Source: Arenibacter sp. P308M17
GTDB lineage: Bacteria; Bacteroidota; Bacteroidia; Flavobacteriales; Flavobacteriaceae
DNA length: 64,000 nt
Assembly (NCBI RefSeq): GCF_003426735.1
Contig: NZ_QVON01000005.1
Span: forward strand, 124,001 to 188,000
Reading direction: 5' to 3'
The notes beneath the pieces were generated by a model, which saw only the letters and a program-made list of their open reading frames with translations, had not been told where the DNA came from and made no database searches. The position numbers and the translations under genes were made by a program. Below, in pieces: positions 54,604 to 63,773 of the stretch (the first letter of the stretch is position 1; each line of letters starts with the position of its first letter).

Positions 54604-56082
54604 ATGAAAAATTGTTATAAAACATTTATTGGCTTTACGGTAATTATATTTTTCAATTACTCTTGCTCCGATTTTCTTGAGGAAGCACCATTTTCCAGTA
54701 TAAATAGTGCTAATTTCTATAATACAAAAGACGATGCCAGTGCAGGTCTAAATGCTGTTTATAGTGGATTTAGGAGTTACTATAACTCGTCCATCTATCA
54801 ACATGGCGATGTATCCGCCGATCTGGCTTCCAGTGGTGAAGGGACTGGTGGTATTAATGAATTGGATATCAATCCCACCCAATTTCAGGGAACGTGGGGA
54901 TCCCTTTACACTACCATTAACTTTGCAAATACACTGATAAATAATATTGCATCCATAGAAATGGATGATGACTTAAAAACGAGGTATATAGCTGAAGCTA
55001 AGGTGCTAAGGGCCATGACCTATTTTATTTTGGTTCAATCTTTTGGGGATGTGCCATTAATTACTACCCCTACAACGGATGAGGAAAATAATTTTCTTCC
55101 CAGAACAGATAAAGAGCAAGTATATAATTTTATTATCGGGGAGATGACCGAATCCATAGGGAATTTGCCTATAGAATATCCCCCTAGTGATATTGGAAGG
55201 GTGACAAAAGGAGCGGTTCAGTCTCTTTTGGCAAGAATATACTTATTTCGCAAGGACTTTCCAGCAGCTAGGGATATGGCCCTAACGGTAATGGATTCGG
55301 AAATTTATGGATTGGAAACCAATTTAAAGGACCTTTATGATGTGGATCGGGAAAATGGTGAAGAGCACATTTTTTCCATTCAATATTCGGCGGGAACAAG
55401 GGTTCCAAGTACCTTCACCCAAAATTATGCCTCTAGAAACCCTGTTATTATTACAGGAGGGATTGGTCAACAGGCAGGAGCATCAATAGCAGCGGAACGG
55501 GATTTTTATGAAAGTTTCCCCGATCATTATCGTAAGAAGGTTATTTTGCTTGACTCTATTCCCGATCCTTTTTGGCCACAAATAATCCCGGAAAACGGAA
55601 CTGGAACCGGTAAGTTGCAAGTAGGGCCAAGTTGTATGAAATTTTACGACCCGAATTTGGAGGCCATTTCTGATGGGGATGCCAATTGGCCGGTAATCAG
55701 ATATGCAGAAGTAGTCTTGATATTTGCAGAGGCGGAAAATGAGGTGAACGGTCCAACGGTTGAAGCCTATAATGCTATAAATTCTATCCGTAAAAGAGCT
55801 AGGGATTCCAATGGGGACGGAATAGACGACCCTAATGATCTTCTTGAGCTGCCCGACCTTCAAGATCTTTCCAAGGACGAATTTAGGGTTGCCGTTTGGA
55901 GGGAACGGGAATTGGAACTTTGTTTTGAAGGACATCAGCGTTGGGATCTATTGCGTCAAGATCGTTTTATCCAGGCCATGACAGATAATGGAAAGAATGT
56001 TGAGGAAAAACATAAATTATTCCCAATTCCTATGCTCGAAATTGCGGCCAATCCAAATTTGACACAAAACCCAGGCTACTAA
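54604..56082 (+). CDS. SusD/RagB family glycan-binding lipoprotein
   Basis: 492 residues; lipoprotein signal FFNYSC21SDFLEEAP. SusD features: NTKDDASAGLNAVYSGFR, YIAEAKVLRAMTYFILVQSF, GDVPLITTPTTDEEN, GRVTKGAVQSLLARIYLF, and the C-terminal WRERELELCFEGHQRWDLLR ending QNPGY. It is shorter than the SusD of the first PUL (612 residues), in the usual SusD range. Partner of the SusC just upstream. A terminator-like hairpin lies 28 bp after the stop. Confidence 0.96.
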   Translation: MKNCYKTFIGFTVIIFFNYSCSDFLEEAPFSSINSANFYNTKDDASAGLNAVYSGFRSYYNSSIYQHGDVSADLASSGEGTGGINELDINPTQFQGTWGSLYTTINFANTLINNIASIEMDDDLKTRYIAEAKVLRAMTYFILVQSFGDVPLITTPTTDEENNFLPRTDKEQVYNFIIGEMTESIGNLPIEYPPSDIGRVTKGAVQSLLARIYLFRKDFPAARDMALTVMDSEIYGLETNLKDLYDVDRENGEEHIFSIQYSAGTRVPSTFTQNYASRNPVIITGGIGQQAGASIAAERDFYESFPDHYRKKVILLDSIPDPFWPQIIPENGTGTGKLQVGPSCMKFYDPNLEAISDGDANWPVIRYAEVVLIFAEAENEVNGPTVEAYNAINSIRKRARDSNGDGIDDPNDLLELPDLQDLSKDEFRVAVWRERELELCFEGHQRWDLLRQDRFIQAMTDNGKNVEEKHKLFPIPMLEIAANPNLTQNPGY

Positions 56083-56109
56083 ACCTATATATATATATTA
56101 ATACAAAAT

Positions 56110-56152
56110 TGTCCTGGCCAACTTACTTTCTCCCAGGCCAGGACATTATTTA
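56110..56152 (+). terminator. Terminator-like hairpin after susD
   Basis: TGTCCTGGCC (56110-56119) and GGCCAGGACA (56136-56145) form a perfect 10-bp stem over a 16-nt loop, followed by TTATTTAT. It may end or attenuate the susCD transcript before the downstream genes. The rest of the gap to 56339 has no gene; a TACTACTAGTAGA palindrome-like run sits near 56294. Confidence 0.6.
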
Positions 56153-56339
56153 TGGTTAAATATTAATACTTTTTTATTTAGTGTGCGAAATTGTAAGTAT
56201 TCATATGATACGATTTTTGGTTCCGATCGGTACTTATAGTTACTCAAAATAAAATTTTACCTAAATGATAGGATCGGCCTTTTAGAAATTTTTACTACTA
56301 GTAGATTTTTGAGTTGGGGTAAATGCTATAAAAAGACTA

Positions 56340-57134
56340 ATGAAAAAATTTGATAGAGAATTCATTGTAGCCGAGCATGACACCAGACATAATAGAATAA
56401 TTCATTTTGGTAATGGCAGATTGATAAAATCATTCAGTGTTGAACTTCCACTCGACATAGATTTGTTGCGGAATGGAAATCTATTACTGAGTTCCAATAG
56501 GGCCATTGTTGAAATCGATAAAAATTGGAAAGAAGTTTGGAAATTAGAGTCTGCCCGTCTGGCCTTTTTTTCTTGCCAAGAAATGCGGAACGGGAATATC
56601 TTATTTGGAGATGCGTCCAAAGCCATGATTTTAGAAGTTGACCGAAACAAAAAAATAATTAGATCCTTCGATTTTCCATATGTGAAGGAACCTTCCGATT
56701 ACTTGTATGCTTTTAGACTAATACGTGAGGTAGCCGAGAATAGAATTTTGATAGCATGTTATAATTTGAAAAAGTTGGCCGTATTCGACTGGGACGGTAA
56801 TGTTCATTGGGAATGTGATTTACCGGGGAGTCCTTATATGCCAGTTCAACTCGGCAATAGTAATATTTTGGTCAGTCTCGGAGAATACGGAAAAATAGTA
56901 GAGATAAATACCGATAAGGAAATAGTTTGGGAGTATGATATGGTCAGGGATAATCAGCTGTCTTTAGGGTGGATTGCCGGTATTTCTATTTTGGAGAACG
57001 GAAATATCGTCTATTCCGATTCAAAATATGATCGGTTAATAGAAATAACCAAGGACAAAGGACTAGTGAGTATTTTTAAAGATAGGAATGTACTCCTTCA
57101 TCCTTCGACCCATATTATTTGTAGGATGCCATAA
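56340..57134 (+). CDS. Cytoplasmic beta-propeller protein (PQQ/arylsulfotransferase-like fold), function unknown
   Basis: 264 residues without a signal peptide. The sequence is built of propeller blades with the pattern 'G(N/K)IL-x-D' and 'W-x-x-D': LLRNGNLLLSSNRAIVEID, MRNGNILFGDASKAMILEVD, VFDWDGNVHWECDLPGSP, KIVEINTDKEIVWEYDM, ILENGNIVYSDSKYDRLIEI. Such proteins resemble arylsulfotransferase or PQQ-dependent propellers but lack recognisable catalytic histidine motifs. The lack of export is odd for a PUL protein; it might bind an intracellular sugar or scaffold enzymes. Confidence 0.7.
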   Translation: MKKFDREFIVAEHDTRHNRIIHFGNGRLIKSFSVELPLDIDLLRNGNLLLSSNRAIVEIDKNWKEVWKLESARLAFFSCQEMRNGNILFGDASKAMILEVDRNKKIIRSFDFPYVKEPSDYLYAFRLIREVAENRILIACYNLKKLAVFDWDGNVHWECDLPGSPYMPVQLGNSNILVSLGEYGKIVEINTDKEIVWEYDMVRDNQLSLGWIAGISILENGNIVYSDSKYDRLIEITKDKGLVSIFKDRNVLLHPSTHIICRMP

Positions 57135-57202
57135 GTGGTTTAATGCGTCTATTGACGTTCATCAAAAATATCATAATTAATGGGTGGTTTTAAAAATGAA
57201 AT

Positions 57203-58444
57203 ATGGATATGAAGACGTTTGCTTCATTGGTTATAATCTGGAATATGGGGATTTGGCAGATACAAAGTCAATATTATGAAGCCTCCATTCAACCAAATAA
57301 ACAAGACTTATATATTTCTGCAATATATCGCATTTGGATACCGGAACAGATAAAAAAAATACGTGGTATTATTATCCGGCAACATGGCTGTGGTATAAAT
57401 GCAAAGGATAATGGCCTTAACCATGCGAATGATCTGCAATGGCAAGCCTTGGCCAAAAAATATAATATGGCATTACTCGGAACTGAATTGATTGGAAAGG
57501 AGGCCTGCTCGGAATGGTTCAATATTGAGGGCGGTTCTGGAAAGGCTTTATTAAAGGCCCTAAAAAAGTTGGCTAAAATGAGTAATCATTCAGAATTGGA
57601 GGAGGTGCCCTGGGCTCTGTGGGGACATTCGGGCGGAGCTTATTGGTGTACGGATATATTATTTGAATATCCTGGGAAGGTGTTATGTGCTATTCCTCGA
57701 TCAGGAGGCCTGGCGTTTACCAAGCTTTGGAATCCTTTGGTTAAACAGGTGCCAGTTTTGTGGATGGCGGGTGAAAATGATCTTGTGGACGGATTTGATT
57801 ATGTTCGGGAAATGACCAAGAAATCTTTTTACTCCTATAGACGGTATGGTGCCATTTGGAGTATAGCTATCGATCTAAAAGCCGATCACGGAAATAGGAA
57901 GGGTAGGAGTTTTGCCATTCGATGGATGGACGCTGTTCTTAGTATGAGATTATCCAATAATGGGAACAATCCGATCCAATTGGATTCTCATGATCATTGG
58001 CTGGGTAATTTGGAAACTAATGAAGTGAAGACAGCTCTTGAAGTCAAAAATGAACTTTCTGATTGGGGCTGGTTACCTAATGAAGATATAGCAAAAAACT
58101 GGCAAGAATTTGTTCAAACAGGTTGGGTATCAGATAGTACCCCACCACCTATTCCCTTTCAGTTAAAAATAGAAAGATCGGAAGGCAGGTGTATTTTGAG
58201 CTGGAAGTCGGAAATAGACATTGAGAGTGGAATAAAGCAATTCAATATCTATAGAGATAATGAATTGATGGGAATTGTTCATGGTCAAGAACATAATTTC
58301 CATGATGCACCTGAACCGGTGGATATTAAATTTGAATTTATTCATGATTTAGAAAATAAAGACGGCCAAATAACCATAGAATCAGAGAATTTTCAAGGAA
58401 TAAAGGGCTTTAGGAGCCAAGGGGTTTATGACCATCATAACTAA
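57203..58444 (+). CDS. Secreted alpha/beta-hydrolase-fold esterase-like protein with C-terminal Fn3-like domain
   Basis: 413 residues. A signal peptide ends near WQIQSQYYE. The alpha/beta-hydrolase part contains an oxyanion-type IIIRQHGCGINA, the nucleophile elbow WGHSGGAYW (G-x-S-x-G), the acid region VLWMAGENDLVDG and a candidate histidine in LKADHGNRKG. The C-terminal ~90 residues (PPPIPFQLKIERSEGRCILS; FNIYRDNELMGIVHG) look like a fibronectin type III-like module. It probably removes an acyl group (acetyl, feruloyl or methyl ester) from the glycan, but the ester is unknown. A second in-frame ATG two codons later is possible. Confidence 0.78.
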   Translation: MDMKTFASLVIIWNMGIWQIQSQYYEASIQPNKQDLYISAIYRIWIPEQIKKIRGIIIRQHGCGINAKDNGLNHANDLQWQALAKKYNMALLGTELIGKEACSEWFNIEGGSGKALLKALKKLAKMSNHSELEEVPWALWGHSGGAYWCTDILFEYPGKVLCAIPRSGGLAFTKLWNPLVKQVPVLWMAGENDLVDGFDYVREMTKKSFYSYRRYGAIWSIAIDLKADHGNRKGRSFAIRWMDAVLSMRLSNNGNNPIQLDSHDHWLGNLETNEVKTALEVKNELSDWGWLPNEDIAKNWQEFVQTGWVSDSTPPPIPFQLKIERSEGRCILSWKSEIDIESGIKQFNIYRDNELMGIVHGQEHNFHDAPEPVDIKFEFIHDLENKDGQITIESENFQGIKGFRSQGVYDHHN

Positions 58445-58502
58445 TTGCATTATGTCCATAAAACTGGCACTCTTATTTAAGCATCATTTTAATCCTTTTG
58501 AA

Positions 58503-58556
58503 TTGGAATCAAAATATTTATATTCTATATTTGGAATTATTATCTATATATAGAAT
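58503..58556 (+). promoter_or_regulatory. Second promoter with the same inverted-repeat operator
   Basis: TTG at 58503-58505, 20-bp spacer, TATATTTG at 58526-58533. ATTCTATATTTGGAAT and, 8 bp on, ATATATAGAAT repeat the module at 51421-51455: 31 of 35 positions are identical, with the same 26-bp distance between half-sites. Here the centre TCTATATATAGA is itself a perfect palindrome. It would drive the GH141-like gene and the genes after it, so it marks a second transcription unit of the same regulon. Confidence 0.8.
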
Positions 58557-58568
58557 TATATAAAAATT

Positions 58569-58643
58569 ATGAATGCCTTTAATGCAGATGGTAGCAAAGA
58601 TACAAGTCAATCGAGAGTGAGAAATTTAAAAGGCAACAGCTAA
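58569..58643 (+). CDS. Possible 24-codon leader ORF
   Basis: ATG 13 bp after the operator module opens a 24-residue frame MNAFNADGSKDTSQSRVRNL...S that stops 54 bp before the GH141-like start. No homology is known. It could be a leader peptide, or chance coding in a 140-nt untranslated leader. Listed because it lies exactly where a first start codon would be expected from the susC promoter geometry. Confidence 0.2.
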   Translation: MNAFNADGSKDTSQSRVRNLKGNS

Positions 58644-58697
58644 GGGCATATTTAGATATATACAATTAAGTAATAATTAAGGTAAATAGAAAATAAA

Positions 58698-60554
58698 ATG
58701 ACTCACATAAAGAATTTAATGGTTATGGTAAAAGGGATTCTCCCAAAGTCTGACACTAAAAAAATATCATATTTTGTTTCGGCCAAGGTCTTGGCCCTGT
58801 ATGTAACATTTAGTTTGCTTACTGCCTGTCAAAGTGGACAGGAATTGCATACACTTTATGTCTCTCCCAGCGGGGACGACAATGGTAAGGGAATATCTAT
58901 GGATAACCCCCTTCGAACTTTGGAAAAGGCTGTGGAAATAATTCAGAACGGTTCTTCAAAGGAGAGTTACGGTTCATTTGAAATTGTACTAGGTGAAGGT
59001 AGATACGAACTATCCAAATCTATAGTCATTGATAATGGACATAATCTAAAATCTTTAAGGATAAAGGCCTATAAGGACGAGGAAGTCATTCTTAGTGGGG
59101 GTAGAATTATAGACGGCACATGGATATCCAGAGGTGATAATATTTGGGAAATACCCTTTCAGGGGCAAACCAATCAAGTGTTTGTCGAGAATAAAAGAAT
59201 GACAAGGGCCCGCTGGCCAAATCTTGATGAATATCTACACCCGGAGGAGGTAGACGTGGCTAAAAAATGGATGTCCTTTGCCGATTCTATTCCTGTGGAC
59301 TTTACGGTAACGGACCAAACAGAACTATTGGCTACGGGTGCCTGGCATTTTATTAGACAGAAACTTGAAAATATTGATTCAAAAAGCAATTCAATCACTA
59401 CGAACACTGAGATAGGTCCGGAATGCAGTAGTACCAAGGTTAAGACATTTGATAGGATTTATTTTGAAAATAATAAAGATTTTTTGGATAGTGAAGGAGA
59501 GTGGTTCCTGAATGAAGATTCTAAAGTTTTGTCTCTTTTTACCTCTTCCAATCCAAATGATACCGTGTTTCACTATCCTGTTCTGGAAACACTTTTTGAA
59601 ATTAAAGGAGATAAATCAAAACCAATCACCAATATTACTTTCGAAGGACTAACCTTTCAACATACTACTTGGAAGTTCCCTGATGAAGAGCGTAAAGGAA
59701 TACAAGCTGGATTTTGGGGCACTCGGATCGGTGAACCTGTATTCTCACCAGTTGCAGCCATAATGATGTCCTATGCCGAGAACTGTGAAATAGTTGATTG
59801 CAATTTTGTCAATTTGGGTGAAGGGGCCATAGCATTGGAGAACGGTGTAAGCCATATAAATATTGGAAACAATACTTTTCAGGATATTGGTTCGAATGTA
59901 ATTCAAATAGGACGAATTAGTAATTATATAGGCGAAGGCCATCCGCTTCACCTAGATTATAAGGATGAACAGGATGCCCCTGCATTCAATTCGGTGAACA
60001 ATAATCATTTAAAAAATATTGCTACTGTCGATAAAGGAGGAGTGGGGGTATTGATTGCCTATTCCAACAATAATAAAATAAAAAATAATTTGATAGAGGA
60101 AGCCCCATATACGGGTATCAGCGTTGGCTGGCGATGGGGGGATGACGGTTTATTGACCAATGCCCATCATAATGAAATATCATATAATGAAATTAGAAAA
60201 TGTATGCAATACCTCAGTGATGGTGGAGCAATATATACGGTAAGCAATCAGCCAGGTACCGTAATCAATAACAACTGGATCTATGACATTGGAGGTGGAG
60301 AATTAATGGCCGAAGGTATCTATGCGGATGAAGGGAGTGGAAGTATGGTTATAAGCCATAATTATGTCCATGATATTCAAGATCATGATTATAAAGGGCA
60401 TCGAAACCTTTGGGAAACAATGACCGTTGAGAACAATGGATGTGATCAATGTCCAAATACACTCACAAAAAGGGACGAAAGAGTGAAATATTCTGATTTT
60501 CCGGATAATAAACCCTCAAATACGAATATTTATGGAGTGCAAAACAAAAAATAA
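58698..60554 (+). CDS. Right-handed beta-helix glycoside hydrolase, GH141-like
   Basis: 618-residue lipoprotein (FSLLTAC44QS). It begins with the Pectate_lyase_3/DUF1565-like LYVSPSGDDNGKGISMDNPL and RTLEKAVEII, followed by DEEVILSGGRIIDGTW and QVFVENKRMTRARWPNLDEY, which are typical of GH141-type beta-helix enzymes (known activities: alpha-L-fucosidase and xylanase). Rungs such as NCEIVDCNFVNLGEGAIAL, NIGNNTFQDIGSNVIQ and NNNKIKNNLIEEAPYTGISV form the helix. A Cys pair in NNGCDQCPN near the C-terminus is unusual. First gene after the second operator. Its end overlaps the sulfatase gene by 23 bp. Confidence 0.8.
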   Translation: MTHIKNLMVMVKGILPKSDTKKISYFVSAKVLALYVTFSLLTACQSGQELHTLYVSPSGDDNGKGISMDNPLRTLEKAVEIIQNGSSKESYGSFEIVLGEGRYELSKSIVIDNGHNLKSLRIKAYKDEEVILSGGRIIDGTWISRGDNIWEIPFQGQTNQVFVENKRMTRARWPNLDEYLHPEEVDVAKKWMSFADSIPVDFTVTDQTELLATGAWHFIRQKLENIDSKSNSITTNTEIGPECSSTKVKTFDRIYFENNKDFLDSEGEWFLNEDSKVLSLFTSSNPNDTVFHYPVLETLFEIKGDKSKPITNITFEGLTFQHTTWKFPDEERKGIQAGFWGTRIGEPVFSPVAAIMMSYAENCEIVDCNFVNLGEGAIALENGVSHINIGNNTFQDIGSNVIQIGRISNYIGEGHPLHLDYKDEQDAPAFNSVNNNHLKNIATVDKGGVGVLIAYSNNNKIKNNLIEEAPYTGISVGWRWGDDGLLTNAHHNEISYNEIRKCMQYLSDGGAIYTVSNQPGTVINNNWIYDIGGGELMAEGIYADEGSGSMVISHNYVHDIQDHDYKGHRNLWETMTVENNGCDQCPNTLTKRDERVKYSDFPDNKPSNTNIYGVQNKK

Positions 60555-61986
60555 AAACTCCGGTACCATTTTGTTATGTTGGCCAATTGCAATATTAATA
60601 TTAGTGGTATTAGGTTCAACTATAATGTACGGTCAGCATAATGATAGGCCCAATGTAATATTAATTTTTGCGGATGATTTGGGATGGGGAGATTTGGGAA
60701 GCTATGGACATCGCCAATTGAAAACTCCGGCATTGGACCAATTGGCCAAGGAAGGAAAATTGTTTACGCAGTTCTATGTCAATAGTCCGGTTTGTTCACC
60801 AAGTAGGGCTTCGCTAATGACTGGGAGATTTCCTGCGGAGTTAGGTATTCATGGCCATTTCGCCACGCCGGAATCCAATAGCGATCGTGGAATGCCCAAC
60901 TTTTTAGACCCAAAGACAAATACAATTACCAAAATCTTTAAGGACAATGGGTACGCTGTGGGTCATTTTGGAAAATGGCATCTAGGTCATAGTCCCGATG
61001 CTCCATTGCCAAACGAATATGGAATAGATGTAGCCAAAACAAATACCAGTAATAGTAGGGATGATTTTAAATTATGGTACCCTACAAAGAGATCTAAGGC
61101 TACAAAATTGGTGCTGGATGAAGCTACAGGGTTTATAGAGGAGAATAAGGGGAGTCCCTTTTATGTTAATGCTTGGTTGGTGGATCCCCATGCAGTACTC
61201 AATCCTTCGGAAAGACAAATGAAGAAGTATGAATCCTTGTCCCCCAATTCATATGCAACAAAGCATTATGGACAAAAGGTGAAATTTCATGGCGCGCCAC
61301 AAGTTTATTATGCAACCGTTACCGAGATGGATCGTCAGATCGGAATTTTCCTAGACAAGCTCGATGCCTTGGGATTGAAGGAAAATACCATCGTAATTTT
61401 TACAAGCGATAATGGTCCGGAAGTAATGCAGATATCAAATGCGGCACATAGTGCTGCTGGGAGCTCGGGTCCATTTAGGGGTGTCAAGCGGAGCTTGTAC
61501 GAAGGAGGGATCCGGGTACCATTATTGGTTAGATGGCCCAATCACATAAAGGAGAATTCCTTGGATAGTGTTTCTGTGGTAAGTTCAGTTGATTTTATCC
61601 CAACACTTGTCACAATGTGCGGTCTATCAAGTAATAATTTGGAATTGGATGGAGAAGATATGTCAAGTGCTTGGTTGGAATTTCCAAAGAAACGGTCCAA
61701 ACCTTTGTTTTGGGAATGGAGGTTTGGAATTTTTGGAAGGCCTTTGGATAAAAGTCCTATGCTGGCGATGAGGAGGGATAGGTGGAAATTGTTAATGAAT
61801 CCGGACAAGAGTAGGGTCGAGTTATACGATCTTATCAATGATCCGTCCGAGCTTGATAATAAAGTGTTGGATGAACCCGAATTGACCAAGTTTATGTCTG
61901 CCGAACTTCTTTCCTGGAAATCAAAATTGCCGGATGGCCCTTCGGATAAAAACGCCGGAACCAATAAGTATAACTGGCCAAAATAA
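60532..61986 (+). CDS. S1-family arylsulfatase (formylglycine type)
   Basis: 484 residues, secreted or anchored by a hydrophobic segment at ~12-32 (SA-like; IMYGQH follows). FADDLGWGDLGSYGH holds the metal aspartates (48-49), VCSPSRASLMTGRFP the formylglycine Cys88, HFGKWHLGH follows, then FTSDNGPE and YEGGIRVPLLVRWP. This is a canonical arylsulfatase of the group acting on O-sulfated galactose, fucose or uronate residues. It begins within the last codons of the GH141-like gene, so the two are co-translated. It is the only sulfatase seen so far in this PUL, in contrast to five in the first. Confidence 0.95.
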   Translation: MECKTKNKNSGTILLCWPIAILILVVLGSTIMYGQHNDRPNVILIFADDLGWGDLGSYGHRQLKTPALDQLAKEGKLFTQFYVNSPVCSPSRASLMTGRFPAELGIHGHFATPESNSDRGMPNFLDPKTNTITKIFKDNGYAVGHFGKWHLGHSPDAPLPNEYGIDVAKTNTSNSRDDFKLWYPTKRSKATKLVLDEATGFIEENKGSPFYVNAWLVDPHAVLNPSERQMKKYESLSPNSYATKHYGQKVKFHGAPQVYYATVTEMDRQIGIFLDKLDALGLKENTIVIFTSDNGPEVMQISNAAHSAAGSSGPFRGVKRSLYEGGIRVPLLVRWPNHIKENSLDSVSVVSSVDFIPTLVTMCGLSSNNLELDGEDMSSAWLEFPKKRSKPLFWEWRFGIFGRPLDKSPMLAMRRDRWKLLMNPDKSRVELYDLINDPSELDNKVLDEPELTKFMSAELLSWKSKLPDGPSDKNAGTNKYNWPK

Positions 61987-62012
61987 AATTGTAAATAAAA
62001 ATATATTAGTAT

Positions 62013-62852
62013 ATGAAAATAGGCCTTGGTTGGTGGGGATTTAGGGAAATGCCCTTTGAGGAACACTTGAATATTTGTAATCAATTTGGATTTAAGATTT
62101 TGGAAATAGGTTTAGGGGACGAATTGCCTTCAACTTTTTCAATAGGATTGGATGAAACGGCAATAGGAAAAGAAATATCTCTTGCGAGTCGGTTTGGTAT
62201 AAAGTTGCCTTTTGCAACAGTGGAAAACGATTTTACCCTGACCAATTTGGAAGACCATAATAATATGATCGAACATGTTCACAACGCTATAGAACAAGCA
62301 GCATTATTTAAGGTATCGCATATTAGGATATTTGTTGGATTTATGCCAGCTGAAGATGTTACCAATAAAATATATTTTCAAGTAATCGATGCTATGAAAA
62401 GGTGTAGCCAAATCTGCAGTGAACATGATATTTCCATTTCTATTGAAACCCATGGGGGAATTATCCATAAAAATGGTATCGCATTCCATTATAATACGAT
62501 GAGTACCGATCCCAAATTTCTTGAAAGACTGATGAAGGATCTGCCAGGTAATGTCGGCTTTAATTATGATCCCGGTAATATAAAGGCAGTGCGGCCTTCT
62601 GATAAAAGCTATTGCTTGGATATAATTAATGAGCGGATCAATTATTGTCATTTAAAGGATTGGAAACGGAAACAGGGGGGGTGGGAAGCAGTGGCCATCG
62701 GGGATGATGATCTGGACTTTTCGCGAATTTTTGAGAAGATGAAATTTGATGGCATTTACTTAATAGAATATGAACCCTTACATGATCTGGAAAGCGGTAT
62801 AGGCAGAAGCTTAAATTACCTAAGGAGCATTGGGGTCGATTATAGTATGTAA
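62013..62852 (+). CDS. Sugar phosphate isomerase/epimerase (AP endonuclease 2-type TIM barrel)
   Basis: 279 residues, cytoplasmic (no signal). TIM barrel of the xylose-isomerase-like superfamily. The metal ligands are visible: Glu in SISIETHGG, Asp in VGFNYDPGNIKA, His in NYCHLKDWK, and Glu in YLIEYEPLHD. Family members isomerise or epimerise sugars and sugar acids (for instance hydroxypyruvate or tagatose derivatives). It starts 26 bp after the sulfatase stop and is followed by two dehydrogenase genes, suggesting conversion of the imported sugar through keto intermediates. Substrate unknown. Confidence 0.88.
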   Translation: MKIGLGWWGFREMPFEEHLNICNQFGFKILEIGLGDELPSTFSIGLDETAIGKEISLASRFGIKLPFATVENDFTLTNLEDHNNMIEHVHNAIEQAALFKVSHIRIFVGFMPAEDVTNKIYFQVIDAMKRCSQICSEHDISISIETHGGIIHKNGIAFHYNTMSTDPKFLERLMKDLPGNVGFNYDPGNIKAVRPSDKSYCLDIINERINYCHLKDWKRKQGGWEAVAIGDDDLDFSRIFEKMKFDGIYLIEYEPLHDLESGIGRSLNYLRSIGVDYSM

Positions 62853-62922
62853 AATAGTTAAGACTATGCTTTAATTATAAGTGGAACATGGTTCCAACGG
62901 CTTGGCATAGAACTTTTTTGAA

Positions 62923-63687
62923 ATGTATAAAAACGTGAAGAATTTAAACAATAAGGTAGTTTTGGTTACTGGTGCCTCTAAGGGACTTGGCGCTTCAATT
63001 GCCATGTGCCTGGCGAAAAACGGCGCCAAGGTTGCTATGAATTATCTGTCGGATCATTCGAGGGCAAAAAAGGTGAAATCCACCATAGAAGCAAAAGGTG
63101 GTATAGTTAGATCCTACGCCTATGATATTACGGAGGTAACAGCCGTTTTCAAAATGGTAGATGAAATTGAAAGGGATTTCGGACCGATCGATGTAATAGT
63201 CAACAATGCCACAGGTCCACAGCCTCTTATTAAACTGGAAGATCAGATTTGGGATGACTATTTGGGACAAATGAATTTTTTTGTAAAGGCCCCTCTGTTT
63301 TTACTTAAAGCCAACCTCAAAAAAATGCAGCAAAGAAAGGTAGGTAGAATTATAAATATTGGAAGTGAGGTTGTAGAATTGGGCAACAAGGAATTTGGCC
63401 ATTATGTTGCTGCAAAAGGTGCCATGCTTGCACTTACGCGCAGTTGGGCAACCGAATTGGGTCCCTTTGGAATAACATGCAATTTAGTAGCACCAGGATG
63501 GATTCCTGTTGAAAGGCACTTAGGTACTTCAGAAGAAGACCATAACTTATATACAAGTAATCTACCTCTTGGTCACCAGGGTTCCCCAAATGATATAGGG
63601 GAAGTGGTTGCCTTTTTGGCCAGCGACTCATCGAAATTTATCACCGGGCAAAAAATAGCGGTTAATGGCGGTAAGACTTTTTTATAA
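62923..63687 (+). CDS. Short-chain dehydrogenase/reductase
   Basis: 254 residues. SDR hallmarks: LVTGASKGLGASIAMCLAKN (TGxxxGxG), VNNATG in place of the usual NNAG, IINIGSE, catalytic HYVAAKGAML (Y-x-x-x-K), and GITCNLVAPGWIPVER near the end, with TGQKIAVNGG at the C-terminus. It oxidises or reduces a sugar or sugar acid using NAD(P)(H). Length is standard. NATG instead of NNAG is a conservative change. It lies after the isomerase/epimerase and before a second SDR. Confidence 0.93.
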   Translation: MYKNVKNLNNKVVLVTGASKGLGASIAMCLAKNGAKVAMNYLSDHSRAKKVKSTIEAKGGIVRSYAYDITEVTAVFKMVDEIERDFGPIDVIVNNATGPQPLIKLEDQIWDDYLGQMNFFVKAPLFLLKANLKKMQQRKVGRIINIGSEVVELGNKEFGHYVAAKGAMLALTRSWATELGPFGITCNLVAPGWIPVERHLGTSEEDHNLYTSNLPLGHQGSPNDIGEVVAFLASDSSKFITGQKIAVNGGKTFL

Positions 63688-63773
63688 GAAATGTATAGGC
63701 AAACCCATTACTGACCTATTTATTTTAAAATGAAACAAGAGGAAATAAAAAGAATAAAAATACATAATAGAAT

